64,000 bases of DNA from Verrucomicrobiota bacterium (GTDB taxonomy: Bacteria > Verrucomicrobiota > Verrucomicrobiia > Verrucomicrobiales > DEV007): the NCBI GenBank assembly GCA_020630975.1, contig JAHDID010000008.1, positions 20,823 through 84,822 of the forward strand, written 5' to 3'. A program made the position numbers and the translations under genes. This document shows positions 8,483-17,607 of this stretch, piece after piece. Under the pieces are notes generated by a model. That model searched no databases and was not told the DNA's origin. It saw only the letters and a program-made list of their open reading frames with translations. Position 1 is the stretch's first letter; the number at the start of each line of letters is the position of its first letter.

Positions 8483-9064
8483 CTAGCAGGGGAGTGCCAC
8501 ATCGGCAGTTTCTTCGGCCCAGCGCACGAAAAATTCATCGTAGCCTCCGGTTTCGGTCTTTTCTTTCACTTGCTCAGCCTCGACAGGCGTCTCAAATCGC
8601 TCTCCCAGCCCCTCCAGCAATCCTACGACCATAGGAGCTAGGGCTGGACGATCGCTGAAATATTTCAGCGTCAGTGTCTTCTCTCTCGTATCCACATCTG
8701 TCACCTCAAATGATGGTGGCTGCAGCTGCGGCATGGCTAGACGAAGCCTGGCGTGGAGCGAGTTCAGACTATCGAGGAACTCGACCAAATTATCCCCCCA
8801 AGTATCCATCATTTCGCCATATCCGGATCTGGCGGTATACAGGACCCAGTGCCGCCCGAAAGCCTTTAGGATATCTTCTGCCGGCGTATCCAGCATCTCA
8901 GCAGCTGCACCGACTAGTTCATAGGTGAGAGAATCGGGGTAGCTCTCCATTGCGGAGAAGTCATTCCACTCCAGGCCTACTTTCTCACTAAGAGCGTCCC
9001 AAGCAGCGTCTCCACACTGCTTGATCACCATCTCTCTGATTCCGCGGTTTACTAATCCGTACAT
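8483..9064 (-). CDS. H-NOX haem nitric-oxide-binding sensor protein
   Basis: The 193-residue protein is a stand-alone H-NOX (HNOB) domain. The proximal haem ligand is His104 in LNSLHARLRLAM, the distorting proline follows in QPPSF, and the haem-propionate motif YxSxR is YFSDR (Tyr135, Ser137, Arg139). The stretch RPALAPMVVGLLEGLGE after it matches NO-specific bacterial H-NOX proteins; the distal tyrosine of O2-binding types is not evident. It should act in the cytoplasm by transmitting NO binding to the kinase encoded immediately downstream. The upstream 130-bp gap is AT-rich and probably holds the operon promoter, but no confident -35/-10 pair was assigned. Confidence 0.92.
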   Translation of the reverse strand: MYGLVNRGIREMVIKQCGDAAWDALSEKVGLEWNDFSAMESYPDSLTYELVGAAAEMLDTPAEDILKAFGRHWVLYTARSGYGEMMDTWGDNLVEFLDSLNSLHARLRLAMPQLQPPSFEVTDVDTREKTLTLKYFSDRPALAPMVVGLLEGLGERFETPVEAEQVKEKTETGGYDEFFVRWAEETADVALPC

Positions 9065-9194
9065 GTTTTTCGGGGTTTCGGGTTAGTAAAACTACTTCTT
9101 TTATTGAAATTATCAAAATTATAATAAAAGGTTTTACAAGAGCGGAGAATCAGGGTTTCCCCAACGTTCCTCTAACCGCCTGCAAACCAACAGA

Positions 9195-9857
9195 CTAGAC
9201 TGTGATAGCCTCGCGAAACTGCTCAGCGCATCCGACCAACTCTGCAGGCTGCTCGATGCAGTAGGCCGGCCCCTCTGTGACCATAGCCTCGCGCTCATTG
9301 GCCCCCCAGCAGACAGCTAGGGCCGAGACCTGCGACTTGCGCGCGGCCTCCATATCTCGAGTCTCATCTCCGATGTAGAGCACATTGCCAGAGTCGACAT
9401 CCTGCTCTTTCAGCACCTTCTGCAGGCGCTTCGATTTACCGAATAGAGACACTCCCGCCTCGACGAACTCGAAACAATGCTGCAGCCCAAAGCGATCGAT
9501 AAAGCTGGAGATGTTTTCCGTAGAATTCGAGCTAAGGATGCCCATGCGAAAACCATCCTCATGCAGCGTACGAATCGCCTCAGCTGCTCCGGGAAACATC
9601 TCCACCTCGTCCATGCGATTGTGGATCTCCTTTCGGATGCGAGCTGCTAGCTTGATAGCCTTCAGCTTGCTGATACCAATCCTGTCCAGCACTGCACGGA
9701 TGTTGAGCTTGCGCAGCTCACGCACATCCTCGCGGGTGAAAGGCTCCAGCCCATACTCCTCCGCGATTTCATTATAGATCTCTACACCGGTATCTATCGT
9801 GTTGGCGAGAGTACCGTCGAAATCAAAAATCAGCAGTGGGTGTGCCGCTCCAGTCAT
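9195..9857 (-). CDS. HAD-superfamily hydrolase, phosphoglycolate phosphatase-like
   Basis: This 220-residue protein has all four HAD motifs: DFDGTLANT (nucleophile Asp and acid/base Asp near residues 11-13), the serine of motif II in GILSSNS, a lysine at FGKSKRLQ and the acidic motif IGDETRDMEAA. A helical cap of about 65 residues follows motif I, as in class I phosphatases of the Gph/PGP type. It would hydrolyse a small phosphorylated metabolite; phosphoglycolate is the usual guess but the substrate cannot be read from the sequence. No clear operon partner is present. Confidence 0.85.
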   Translation of the reverse strand: MTGAAHPLLIFDFDGTLANTIDTGVEIYNEIAEEYGLEPFTREDVRELRKLNIRAVLDRIGISKLKAIKLAARIRKEIHNRMDEVEMFPGAAEAIRTLHEDGFRMGILSSNSTENISSFIDRFGLQHCFEFVEAGVSLFGKSKRLQKVLKEQDVDSGNVLYIGDETRDMEAARKSQVSALAVCWGANEREAMVTEGPAYCIEQPAELVGCAEQFREAITV

Positions 9858-9945
9858 AAAGTCAGTTCGTGCATCCTAAATGTCACGCTCTATCGAGCTT
9901 CTAGCAAGTTGCAAATTTGCTCCTATTTCGACCTAGAGGCCGAAT

Positions 9946-9982
9946 TTCAATAGGGTACAGTTTTGACTCAATAGGGTACAGT
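9946..9982 (+). repeat. Two copies of the 21-bp-period repeat, ACAGT variant
   Basis: Units TTCAATAGGGTACAGT at 9946 and CTCAATAGGGTACAGT at 9967 lie exactly 21 bp apart. Both carry G in place of A near the 3' end, unlike the other loci, so the pair shares a locus-specific variant. The position is between the HAD hydrolase start and the end of the TIM-barrel gene, both on the minus strand. Confidence 0.93.
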
Positions 9983-10053
9983 CCCCTCAGAAACATGGTA
10001 AAACCCCATGCCGGTAGATCCACACCCCGACCTTTGCACTAGGAAAAAGAGAA

Positions 10054-10962
10054 TCACTCCTCGTCGATATCGCACAGCTGTGCAGCGTGGCGCAGAGCTA
10101 GGAGAGGATCATCCCACTCCGGTATAAACTCCTGAGCCACAAAGCCTGTGTAACCTGTCTCGACGATCTCCCGCAAGATCGGTGGGTAGTTGATCTCCTG
10201 GCCATCATCCATCTCCGCACGACCAGGATTGCCTGCGGTATGGTAGTGCCCTATGATGTCTTTGTACTGGCGGATCCGGCGGATCACATCGCCATTCATC
10301 ACCGACACGTGATAGATGTCGAAAAGCAGCTTGAAGTGATCGCTGCCGATCGCCTCGATCATATCGATGCAGTGCTCGACATCGTCGCCAAAGTAGCCAG
10401 GATGCCCCTTCATCGGGTGCGAATCATCGCGAGAGTTTAGGTGCTCGAGCACGATCGTCACGCCAGCGGCTTCAGCCTTGGGCACCACCTTTTTCCAAGT
10501 GTCGATACAGGCCTGAGTCGCTTTCTCTCGGTCCATCCCGTCGAAATTCATCCCAGTAAAAGTGATGACATTGGGCGAGTTCACCGCCTTGGCCACTTCG
10601 ATCGCATCCTCCAGCTTAGCCACGACTTCGTCTTGGTATTTCGGATTACACGGGCCATTGGCAAAGCCATGACTGCCGACCAACGAGATCTCCAGCCCCA
10701 GCTTGCGCACTGCCGGATAAGCCTCTCTCGGTATCCCCTCCATTGCTACGATGCCGATCTCCTTGCAGTGATGCGCCAGCTCCTCCGCAGTGAAATGATC
10801 CTTAAATGTCCAGCCCATGATCGACTGTCGGATCAGACCATTCTTCACGACAAACTCGGGGTCGACATCGCTACGCTTTAGCTGAGCAAAAACATCTCCG
10901 CCCACAGCTAGCCCAGAGGCTGCTAGGACGGCCTGCTGGATGAGGCGGCGCCGATCTGTCAT
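10054..10962 (-). CDS. Tat-exported TIM-barrel protein, hydroxypyruvate isomerase-like
   Basis: The 302-residue product starts with a twin-arginine-type leader (MTDRRRLIQQAVLAASGLAVGG) and continues as a xylose-isomerase-like TIM barrel (AP endonuclease 2 family). Metal-binding residues are seen in TIVLEHLNSRDD (Glu), LLFDIYHVSVMNGD (Asp and His), GHYHTAG (His) and GFVAQEFIPEWDD (Glu). The arrangement matches hydroxypyruvate isomerase-like and sugar-phosphate isomerase proteins, which are abundant with Tat signals in Verrucomicrobiota and Planctomycetota. The likely role is periplasmic isomerisation or epimerisation of a small sugar or keto acid. The substrate is not determinable. Confidence 0.85.
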   Translation of the reverse strand: MTDRRRLIQQAVLAASGLAVGGDVFAQLKRSDVDPEFVVKNGLIRQSIMGWTFKDHFTAEELAHHCKEIGIVAMEGIPREAYPAVRKLGLEISLVGSHGFANGPCNPKYQDEVVAKLEDAIEVAKAVNSPNVITFTGMNFDGMDREKATQACIDTWKKVVPKAEAAGVTIVLEHLNSRDDSHPMKGHPGYFGDDVEHCIDMIEAIGSDHFKLLFDIYHVSVMNGDVIRRIRQYKDIIGHYHTAGNPGRAEMDDGQEINYPPILREIVETGYTGFVAQEFIPEWDDPLLALRHAAQLCDIDEE

Positions 10963-11025
10963 AGCTACAGGCTAGGGCCTCTACCAGTGCTAGAGCAAGT
11001 GCGATTTTGCGGCCTATTGCTGGAG

Positions 11026-12135
11026 CTACAGCCCCAGCATAGGCGCTGGTAGCATAAAGGCATGCTGCTCCAGCAGGCTATAGCTACCATGCCAGCTCAG
11101 ATACTGGGTGAGCCATACCACCAGCGCATAGATCAGCACAATGGGTAGGGATGCCACCCGCCCCAGCCAGGCAGGCGCCCAGTGCCCCTCAGTCTCGCGG
11201 CGACTCGCCCTCGATATCGCCCAGCCCAATACCAGCCTAGCAGGCAGCATAAAAGCGACGAACACCAGATTGGGCAACCAGGCCAAATCACTCGGCGCGA
11301 CCTCGATTTTCAGCACATAAAGCGGCAAAGCGAACAACACCGTAACCAGCAGAGCCAGCCACAAGGCCCCTGGCGCCTGGCGAAACATCCGACGCGACTC
11401 ACCCACACGGCGAAACTCGGCAAAATCTCGACTGATCGCATACCGAGTCTGCAAGGTCGGCAGATGCAAAACCACAAAGCCCAAGGCCACGCCACCTACC
11501 AGGGCCACCAGCAGAGACACACCTGGCTGCGCGATCTGCGCGGCACAATACAATACCACTGCAGGCACCAGCAGCCACATAGCCGCTCCCAAAAACCCGA
11601 AAAAACCCAGCACAAATAGACTAGCTACCCGCCGCACCCAGATGCAGACCTTCAGAAAAAATGCCCGCATATCCAACTCCACAGGCTGCCCCAGACGGCG
11701 AAGAAACCGCAAAGGAGCGAACCACAAAAAATCCCTGACCCGACCGCCCCGACAAATCGACCAAGCTATCACACACACTGCCAGAGCGATGGTCACCGCC
11801 AGCCACCAGCCCATACCGACCGAGCGACTGCCTCCGGGAGAAATGATCTGCGAGTCGGTCCAATAACTATGCAGCACACGGATCGGCAGAAAAATCACCC
11901 AACTCGCCGCGATCACTTTACCCAGCCAGGCTGCAGCCCTCAGGCCGATCAACCCATCTCGCCAGCGCCCCGAGCGCGCGATCCTAGCCGAGGCCTCGAG
12001 CAAGTAGCCGAGACTGATGAAGTGCAGCACCGGGATCGCCGACATCGCAGCCAGACACACCAAGATCACCGCCAGGCCGAACACCAGGTCGAACCCGTTC
12101 CTGATCCACCGGTAGGCTCTGCGCAGCACAGTCAT
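11026..12135 (-). CDS. Multi-pass membrane protein, DUF4013-like
   Basis: The frame extends to 12222, but ATG 12135 (MTVLRRAYRWIRNG) is preferred because it overlaps the stop of the upstream DUF2752 gene as ATGA, a usual translational-coupling arrangement. The 369-residue product has about seven hydrophobic helices. Its first segment, HFISLGYLLEASARIARSGR, resembles DUF4013 membrane proteins. No catalytic residues are apparent. Probably an inner-membrane protein of unknown role. Confidence 0.7.
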   Translation of the reverse strand: MTVLRRAYRWIRNGFDLVFGLAVILVCLAAMSAIPVLHFISLGYLLEASARIARSGRWRDGLIGLRAAAWLGKVIAASWVIFLPIRVLHSYWTDSQIISPGGSRSVGMGWWLAVTIALAVCVIAWSICRGGRVRDFLWFAPLRFLRRLGQPVELDMRAFFLKVCIWVRRVASLFVLGFFGFLGAAMWLLVPAVVLYCAAQIAQPGVSLLVALVGGVALGFVVLHLPTLQTRYAISRDFAEFRRVGESRRMFRQAPGALWLALLVTVLFALPLYVLKIEVAPSDLAWLPNLVFVAFMLPARLVLGWAISRASRRETEGHWAPAWLGRVASLPIVLIYALVVWLTQYLSWHGSYSLLEQHAFMLPAPMLGL

Positions 12136-12518
12136 TGATAGCGGTAGTCCGATACGACCAGATAGATCCAGTTTAGCACTAGCATAGCGCCCACCAGCCA
12201 GCCCACTGTGAGAGGCGAGCATCGCCAGCCCAGAGGACGCCCTCTCCGTATCACAGCCATCACACCCCAGCCCACACCCAGCGCCAGCCCTATGATCGCA
12301 GCAGGATTGAGCAAAAATGCAGCGATCGGTCGCCCACTGGCCAGCGCCCCGAGAGAGCGGGTACCACGGCAGGCGACACAGGGGACTCCGACGATTTTAT
12401 AAAACTGACACTCCGGCAATGGCAGCGGCCGAGTCCGATGGACACCCGCGATCACCACGAGGCTCAGCAGAGCGATGAGGACAATGATGGGAGCGACCAA
12501 TGCAGCACTAAACTTCAT
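12132..12518 (-). CDS. DUF2752 membrane protein
   Basis: The product has three or four hydrophobic helices and the DUF2752 signature around the first loop, CQFYKIVGVPCVACRGTRSL, corresponding to the usual CPFxxxTGxPCPGCGxTR pattern, followed by GRPIAAFLLNP. ATG 12518 (MKFSAALVAPII) was chosen; GTG 12533 is an alternative. The stop overlaps the start of the DUF4013-like gene, so the two form a coupled pair. Function unknown. Confidence 0.8.
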   Translation of the reverse strand: MKFSAALVAPIIVLIALLSLVVIAGVHRTRPLPLPECQFYKIVGVPCVACRGTRSLGALASGRPIAAFLLNPAAIIGLALGVGWGVMAVIRRGRPLGWRCSPLTVGWLVGAMLVLNWIYLVVSDYRYQ

Positions 12519-12615
12519 GAATAGATGGACCACAGACTAGCATGCAGTGTACCAAAATAGCAGCCCAAAACTATCCCTGCCCTTGCATTGCCTACCACCG
12601 ATGGTAGTAGCCTGA

Positions 12616-13506
12616 GTGCCTTGGTATCTCTGTCTGCCTCTAGCTTCGGCGCTACTCTACGCTTTAGCCTCGATCTTGATCAAACGTGCCCTGAAGGAAG
12701 GTGCTACCGCTGATCAGGCCTTCCACATCAGCAATCTGCTGATGGCCATCACCTTTCTACCCCTATGCCTGCTGGAGACCCGAGAGGTACAGTGGCAGTT
12801 GTGGTGGCGCCCTGTGGTGACTGCAGCCTTCTTTTTCGTCGGCAATCTGACCACCATCCTCGCGATCCATCGTAGCGATGTGTCGCTAGTCACCCCGCTC
12901 ATGGGGACCAAAGTCGTCTTCGTCGCATTGGCCGTGGTTTACTTGTTTGGCCAGCAAGTCAGCTCAGGGCTATGGATCGCAGCCGGACTCACCGCGATAG
13001 GCATCTTCCTCATGGGATACTCCGATTTTCGGAAGAATGCTCGCGGAGCGATAGGCTCTATCTGCACCGTGCTCTGCAGCGCGGTATTTTTTGCCATACA
13101 CGATGTACTGGTAGCCTACTGGGCGGTGTCTTTCGGACCTATGATGTTTCTCTCTATCGAGATGCAGCTCCTACTGCTCCTATCCACACTCTGGTGGGTG
13201 ATACAGGGTCGACCACGGCTACGCATGCCGCAGCTAAGCGCTCGCTTTGGCTGGTGGGGCTGCAGCCTGATTGGCATCCAAGCACTGCTATTAGCATTCG
13301 CCCTGAGTTTTTTCGACGATGCCACCGGTATCAATGTCGTCTTCTCCTCCCGCGGGCTATGGGCTATCGCTCTAGTGGCCCTACTCGGCACCAGACTCGG
13401 CAATGACGAGCGCCAAACTGCAGGAGACCGTTTTGCCTGGAGAGTCATCGGCTCCCTCCTCGTCACCATCGCCGTGGTACTAGCAGTCTTCAGCCGCGCA
13501 TCGTGA
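12616..13506 (+). CDS. EamA/DMT-family transporter
   Basis: The 296-residue inner-membrane protein has about ten hydrophobic helices in two EamA-like halves. The first half begins LASALLYALASILIKRAL, a typical DMT helix 1, and contains TPLMGTKVVFVALAVVYLFG, the characteristic end-of-domain helix pair. The second half repeats this pattern with SSRGLWAIALVALLG. Family members export amino acids, nucleosides or other metabolites; the substrate is not predictable here. GTG 12616 is the only suitable start near the first helix. It is divergent from the DUF2752 pair. Confidence 0.85.
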   Translation: MPWYLCLPLASALLYALASILIKRALKEGATADQAFHISNLLMAITFLPLCLLETREVQWQLWWRPVVTAAFFFVGNLTTILAIHRSDVSLVTPLMGTKVVFVALAVVYLFGQQVSSGLWIAAGLTAIGIFLMGYSDFRKNARGAIGSICTVLCSAVFFAIHDVLVAYWAVSFGPMMFLSIEMQLLLLLSTLWWVIQGRPRLRMPQLSARFGWWGCSLIGIQALLLAFALSFFDDATGINVVFSSRGLWAIALVALLGTRLGNDERQTAGDRFAWRVIGSLLVTIAVVLAVFSRAS

Positions 13507-13548
13507 GACTGCTTTAAAAACTGGATACACTCCTCCCTATCTATATAG

Positions 13549-13600
13549 CTCAAGGAGGAGCGCAGCAGCTAAAGAAGCTGGTGCCACGCTCCTCCTTGAG
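13549..13600. terminator. Long hairpin between convergent genes
   Basis: A perfect 14-bp inverted repeat (CTCAAGGAGGAGCG and its complement) with an inner CAGC/GCTG stem lies 42 bp after the DMT transporter stop and 50 bp beyond the end of the convergent OmpA-like gene. There is no strong T-run, so it may be a bidirectional terminator or transcript-stabilising hairpin. Confidence 0.6.
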
Positions 13601-13650
13601 ACTGCGCCTTTAACTATAGATTTCCTAAAAACTAATCTGACTAGTGTTGT

Positions 13651-14919
13651 CTAGTCCTGCACCTGGATGCTGACCCAGCGGTACTCATCTGGATCCGGTG
13701 GTAGAGTCGAGCCGCTAGCTCCTAGTCCCACGACTTTCATCATGTCGCGGTTGATACCACGCTCGGTCAGGCCATCGGCCACATTCTGTGCCCATGCCAA
13801 ACTGAGTAGACGATTGTATTCTGTCGAGCCATCTTCCTGAGAGTGGCCTTCGACCATGACGGTGGCATGCGACGGGGCCTCATAGATAGCCTGAGACGCC
13901 TCGTCCAAGACTGGGGCCGCATCGGTAGCGAGATTCCCCTCGGAGTCGACGAAAATATTGTAGACTGCCGGACAGGAGATATCCACATCGCCACCGTGGT
14001 AGTCGAAATCGTAGTCAGAAGAGACGCTTACGATATGGTTTTCCTCCACCTCGGAGTAGGCCACTTGCGGCACCTCCTTTCGGATTTCGCTTTCACTCCG
14101 CACCTCTTCCTCCTGCACGGATGAGACACTGACCAAGCTGCTCTCTGAGTTTGATTCGATCTTTAGATCGGCGCCCTCTCGACTCGATAAATTACTAAAC
14201 CAATCTTCCCAATGCGGCTGATAGATCCGGAACTTTCTCTCAAAGAAACTACGCCTACCCTCTTCCACCGCAGCGAGCTGCTCGACTTTGTAAATACCAC
14301 CGCGGTTCAGACGAGCTTCAGTGGAGGAGTTGATTCCCTCCAGCACCGTCAGATAGTCGGCATCTGCTGGCTTATCCACATAGACATGGATACCAAGCTT
14401 CTCCTCATAGTGCATCGGAGTGGAGCTAGCATCATCGCCGTCTGCATCGACGGATGGCACCTCGTGATGGTCAGCGACTGTTGCACTCGCAGCCACTAGC
14501 TCTGCCTCCTCTTCCACGTCCTCATCCGGCTCTTCCTCGGCTACTACCTGCTCTTCTTCCTCTATCGGCTCGTCGTCGCAATCAGCCTCGACCACGCTGG
14601 GCTGCGGCTCCTCCTCCGGTTCGGCGATTTCTTCATCCTCCACCTCATCTTCGACGATCTCTGGCTCTTTGATGAACTCGTCTTCCTCTGGCTCAGCTTT
14701 CTTCTCAGCAGAGCCGCCTAGGATAGAGTTCATCTGGCTGCCAGTCAGTTGATTCTGAATTCGCTTCTTCTCTGCCACTTGGTAGCTCCACTGCTTTGCC
14801 CACCGGTAGAATGTGGCGTGACCCAACCAAAAACCAATCAGCACACAGCCGATGATGTAGGGCCACAGGTAGGCAGAATGGCTTATAACAAAGCGAAAAT
14901 TATCTAGGGCAAGGTCCAT
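13651..14919 (-). CDS. Membrane-anchored acidic protein with HhH-like and OmpA-like domains
   Basis: The 422-residue product has one N-terminal membrane helix (YLWPYIIGCVLIGFWLG), then a very acidic Glu/Asp-rich linker (about residues 75-145). A short helix-hairpin-helix-like segment follows (YLTVLEGINSSTEARLNRGG, about residue 190), as in DUF4332-type modules. The C terminus (about 310-422) resembles OmpA: VMVEGHSQEDGSTEYNRLLS, then AQNVADGLTERGI and a VVGLGASGS motif, which corresponds to the peptidoglycan-binding NxxLSxxRA region in divergent form. It is downstream of a 63-residue TM protein and a larger OmpA protein on the same strand, so the three probably form an envelope assembly. Function unproven. 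Confidence 0.7.
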   Translation of the reverse strand: MDLALDNFRFVISHSAYLWPYIIGCVLIGFWLGHATFYRWAKQWSYQVAEKKRIQNQLTGSQMNSILGGSAEKKAEPEEDEFIKEPEIVEDEVEDEEIAEPEEEPQPSVVEADCDDEPIEEEEQVVAEEEPDEDVEEEAELVAASATVADHHEVPSVDADGDDASSTPMHYEEKLGIHVYVDKPADADYLTVLEGINSSTEARLNRGGIYKVEQLAAVEEGRRSFFERKFRIYQPHWEDWFSNLSSREGADLKIESNSESSLVSVSSVQEEEVRSESEIRKEVPQVAYSEVEENHIVSVSSDYDFDYHGGDVDISCPAVYNIFVDSEGNLATDAAPVLDEASQAIYEAPSHATVMVEGHSQEDGSTEYNRLLSLAWAQNVADGLTERGINRDMMKVVGLGASGSTLPPDPDEYRWVSIQVQD

Positions 14920-14983
14920 GGTGTGTGCTGCTATTGGAGCTTGTTGTCGTATTGAAAGTTATAAGGTCGGTCGGTATCACAGT

Positions 14984-15175
14984 TTAGGCCTTACTAGCCA
15001 GCCACTCATCGCGCAGGCGCTTGTTTTCCTGTTTCAACTTGATGGTTTTATGGCGTTTGCGGCCCCATACAATCCAAGCAATAAAGAAGCCCAGCAGGAT
15101 AGCCAACAAACCTACCACCACACTCGCGGTGATTTGGTATACCATGTAATAAGCTTTAGCATCTAAGGAACTCAT
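14984..15175 (-). CDS. Small single-pass membrane protein
   Basis: A 63-residue protein with one strongly hydrophobic helix (VVVGLLAILLGFFIAWIVWG) followed by a basic charged helix (KRHKTIKLKQENKRLRDEWL) likely to be cytoplasmic. It lies between the two OmpA-like genes with short gaps (53 bp and 64 bp) on the same strand, which supports it being expressed and perhaps part of the same membrane complex. No family recognised. Confidence 0.65.
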   Translation of the reverse strand: MSSLDAKAYYMVYQITASVVVGLLAILLGFFIAWIVWGRKRHKTIKLKQENKRLRDEWLASKA

Positions 15176-15228
15176 AAGACTATCAGTATCACTTTTCGTA
15201 TCTTATCGTACCAGTCGCCCGACTGGAC

Positions 15229-17607
15229 TTATTTAAAAATCTTCACTTCCACTCGTCTATCCCAGCTCTCATCACCGGTGGGATCACCATAGCTCACCTC
15301 ACCCTCGCCAGATAAAATGATACTACTGCGGGGCACTCCATTCTCAACTAGCCGCTGGGTAACTCCCTCTGCACGCTGGCGACTCAAAATAGCATTAGTG
15401 CCCTGATTGCCCGTGCGGCTGGCAAATCCTCGAACCTGTATCGTCGGTGAACCGCTCAGATCTTTGAGCATATCTGTAGCCTCTTGGAGTTTGGTCCGGC
15501 TATCCGGATTGATCCAAGTACTACCTGTAGCGAAAATTAATACCCAGCGCTTCACAAAATCCCCTTCTGGCTCTGGCGCAGGCTGAGGCTCTTCGCTGGC
15601 AGGCGGTATCGGCGGTGGCGTGATCGCTGGCGGCGTCGCTGCCGCTACCTCTACGGTCGACTCAGGCAGAGTTGGTGTAGGTGCGGCCTCTACCTTTGCC
15701 ACCATAGGCTCCTTTGTCTCGGCAGTCTCAGGGATAAATGGCTTAGCCTTGACCAAAGTCGTCTTTTCCTCTACTGGCTCGGGCTTAGTCGGCTCCACTT
15801 TGGCTACCATCGGCTCCTCCTTTTCGGGTGCGGGTGTAGACTCTGGCTCTGACTTGGCCTCGCTCATCGTCACGATCGGTGGCTCCGGTATTGCAGGTGG
15901 TGGAGTGACCGAAAGTTGATCGACAAAGTCTAGCGTGGGGAAGGTGGACTTCGCCAAGGCGGCCATAGTCAATCTTTCGTCCTGAGTTTCAAACTCACGC
16001 TTCAGTCTCAGTTTTTTTCCATCTAGCTCGAACTCCACATCGGACTGAGCCCCCTGCACAAAAGCGGCCAGAAACTCATCGACCTGATCCGCCCACTCGG
16101 GGTAAACCACATCGGTATCGACTGCGATCTGATTATCTGTCGAGATCTTTGGCTCGACGACGGGACCTATATTCAAACTATCCTTAAACTCCGGTGTCGG
16201 CACATACCCAGCTAGCTTCAGTACACCCTCATCTAGATTGACTAGCAAGCGAGCAGGCTTAGTCGGCAGTTTTGCGTTCGGAAATTCACGGCCAAAAGCA
16301 TTCAGTGCATGCTTATTCATACCTAGCTTGGCAAAGTAGTCCAACTCCGGAAGGGTGTAACCACTCGAAGTCAGGCTGACTGGCATATCCTTATCCAAAA
16401 CAGGCATACCAGCGATGAACTCCTCCAGAGCCGCAGGCTTTGCCCAGGATGCCAGTTTCACATTGGGTGCCACAGAGATCTTGTCATCCACCTCCTGACC
16501 ATCAAAACGCTTAGTAACCGCTGAGACCAACTGCTGCTTGATCTCCTCACTTGGCAGCCAGCCCTCTAGGCGCACGCTCTTGGTCTCCGTGCTGGGTGTT
16601 ATCGCCAGCTCAAAGTCGCGTCTGGCATCGGAAAAATGCAGCTGATTATCGAGACTTCCATCTGGGTAAATAGTCGCAGCCAACTCGGTCAGCTTGGCCA
16701 TCTCCTCGTCGGTCTCGACTGCGCGATCGACTCGCACCGACTGATTGCTAATCTCGACTTCGCCCGACTTGGCTCCTTTGAAGAAATCGGTGATAAATGC
16801 AGGCGTGCTCTCGGCCCAGTCAGCCTTTGGCAGATCACTACGCACATCGATGTAGTTTTCCACTTTCGCAGCTCCACTCGCTGTAGCTGCAGCCTCTAGA
16901 GCCGTGCTAGTCTCGCTATCCGGCACAGTCCCCCACAGAGATAGCGTACCATCCTGGAGGCGCAGTCTCAGCGCATTGCTCACTACCTCGATCTGGTCGA
17001 TCACCTTCTTCGAGCCTAGCTTTTTAGCAAAACTCAACAGTTCGCTTTTGTGACCGGCATCTGGGGTGGTGCGCATCAGACGGATCCTATCGGAATCAGC
17101 ATCCAGCTCGGCAATATCTGTATTCGCTACTAGTCGAGCTAGCAGCTTTGGCATGTCAGCCGCCCACTCAGGGAGCATGACATTGGGATCGATATTTAGC
17201 TTATTCTCGATATGCCCGCCGAAGCTAGTCGCCACCGCATTCTGCAGGCTCTCACTCAGAGCAGTAGTAGGTATTTCACCCGCTAGAGTCAGCATATCGT
17301 CGGACAGGCGAACCTGAAGCGATGCTGGCAACTCAGGGAGAGAGATATGATTAAAAATGCGTCCAGCAGGCTTCACTGCAGCGGCTTCTTCCCCCAGAGC
17401 AGTGCGAGCTTCCGCGCTCAGAGCATAGCCTTCGATATGACCATCGAGGTAATCATAGCGCACAGCCACATTCGGATGACTTTCCTTTAGCTGAGATGCG
17501 ACAGCATCCGCCAAAATCATCTCGTTTTTCCCATCGTGCAGTCGGCTAGAAAACAGGATGTGGACACTGATAAAAATAAGGGCCAGCAGCCAGATCAAAT
17601 ATCTCAT
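15229..17607 (-). CDS. OmpA-family protein with four BON-like/FW repeats
   Basis: The 792-residue product begins with an uncleaved or signal helix (MRYLIWLLALIFISVHILF). Most of the protein is a series of similar ~110-residue units, each with beta-strand LRLQDGTLSLWG-type hairpins (LTLAGEIPTTAL, LSLWGTVPDSET, VRLEGWLPSEEI, LKLAGYVPTPEF) and a WA-containing helix (LPEWAADMPKLL, ADWAESTPAFI, ASWAKPAALEEF, PEWADQVDEFL). A Pro/Glu/Thr-rich linker follows and then a C-terminal OmpA domain with IQVRGFASRTGNQGTNAILS and RVEVKIF for peptidoglycan binding. The repeats resemble BON/OmpA-associated domains of envelope proteins. It is the first gene of the three-gene cluster and probably links outer membrane and peptidoglycan. 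Confidence 0.8.
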   Translation of the reverse strand: MRYLIWLLALIFISVHILFSSRLHDGKNEMILADAVASQLKESHPNVAVRYDYLDGHIEGYALSAEARTALGEEAAAVKPAGRIFNHISLPELPASLQVRLSDDMLTLAGEIPTTALSESLQNAVATSFGGHIENKLNIDPNVMLPEWAADMPKLLARLVANTDIAELDADSDRIRLMRTTPDAGHKSELLSFAKKLGSKKVIDQIEVVSNALRLRLQDGTLSLWGTVPDSETSTALEAAATASGAAKVENYIDVRSDLPKADWAESTPAFITDFFKGAKSGEVEISNQSVRVDRAVETDEEMAKLTELAATIYPDGSLDNQLHFSDARRDFELAITPSTETKSVRLEGWLPSEEIKQQLVSAVTKRFDGQEVDDKISVAPNVKLASWAKPAALEEFIAGMPVLDKDMPVSLTSSGYTLPELDYFAKLGMNKHALNAFGREFPNAKLPTKPARLLVNLDEGVLKLAGYVPTPEFKDSLNIGPVVEPKISTDNQIAVDTDVVYPEWADQVDEFLAAFVQGAQSDVEFELDGKKLRLKREFETQDERLTMAALAKSTFPTLDFVDQLSVTPPPAIPEPPIVTMSEAKSEPESTPAPEKEEPMVAKVEPTKPEPVEEKTTLVKAKPFIPETAETKEPMVAKVEAAPTPTLPESTVEVAAATPPAITPPPIPPASEEPQPAPEPEGDFVKRWVLIFATGSTWINPDSRTKLQEATDMLKDLSGSPTIQVRGFASRTGNQGTNAILSRQRAEGVTQRLVENGVPRSSIILSGEGEVSYGDPTGDESWDRRVEVKIFK

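Noticed and set aside
8483-9064. O2-sensing H-NOX
   Set aside because: The distal tyrosine expected for stable O2 binding is not evident, and the sequence after YxSxR matches NO-type proteins.
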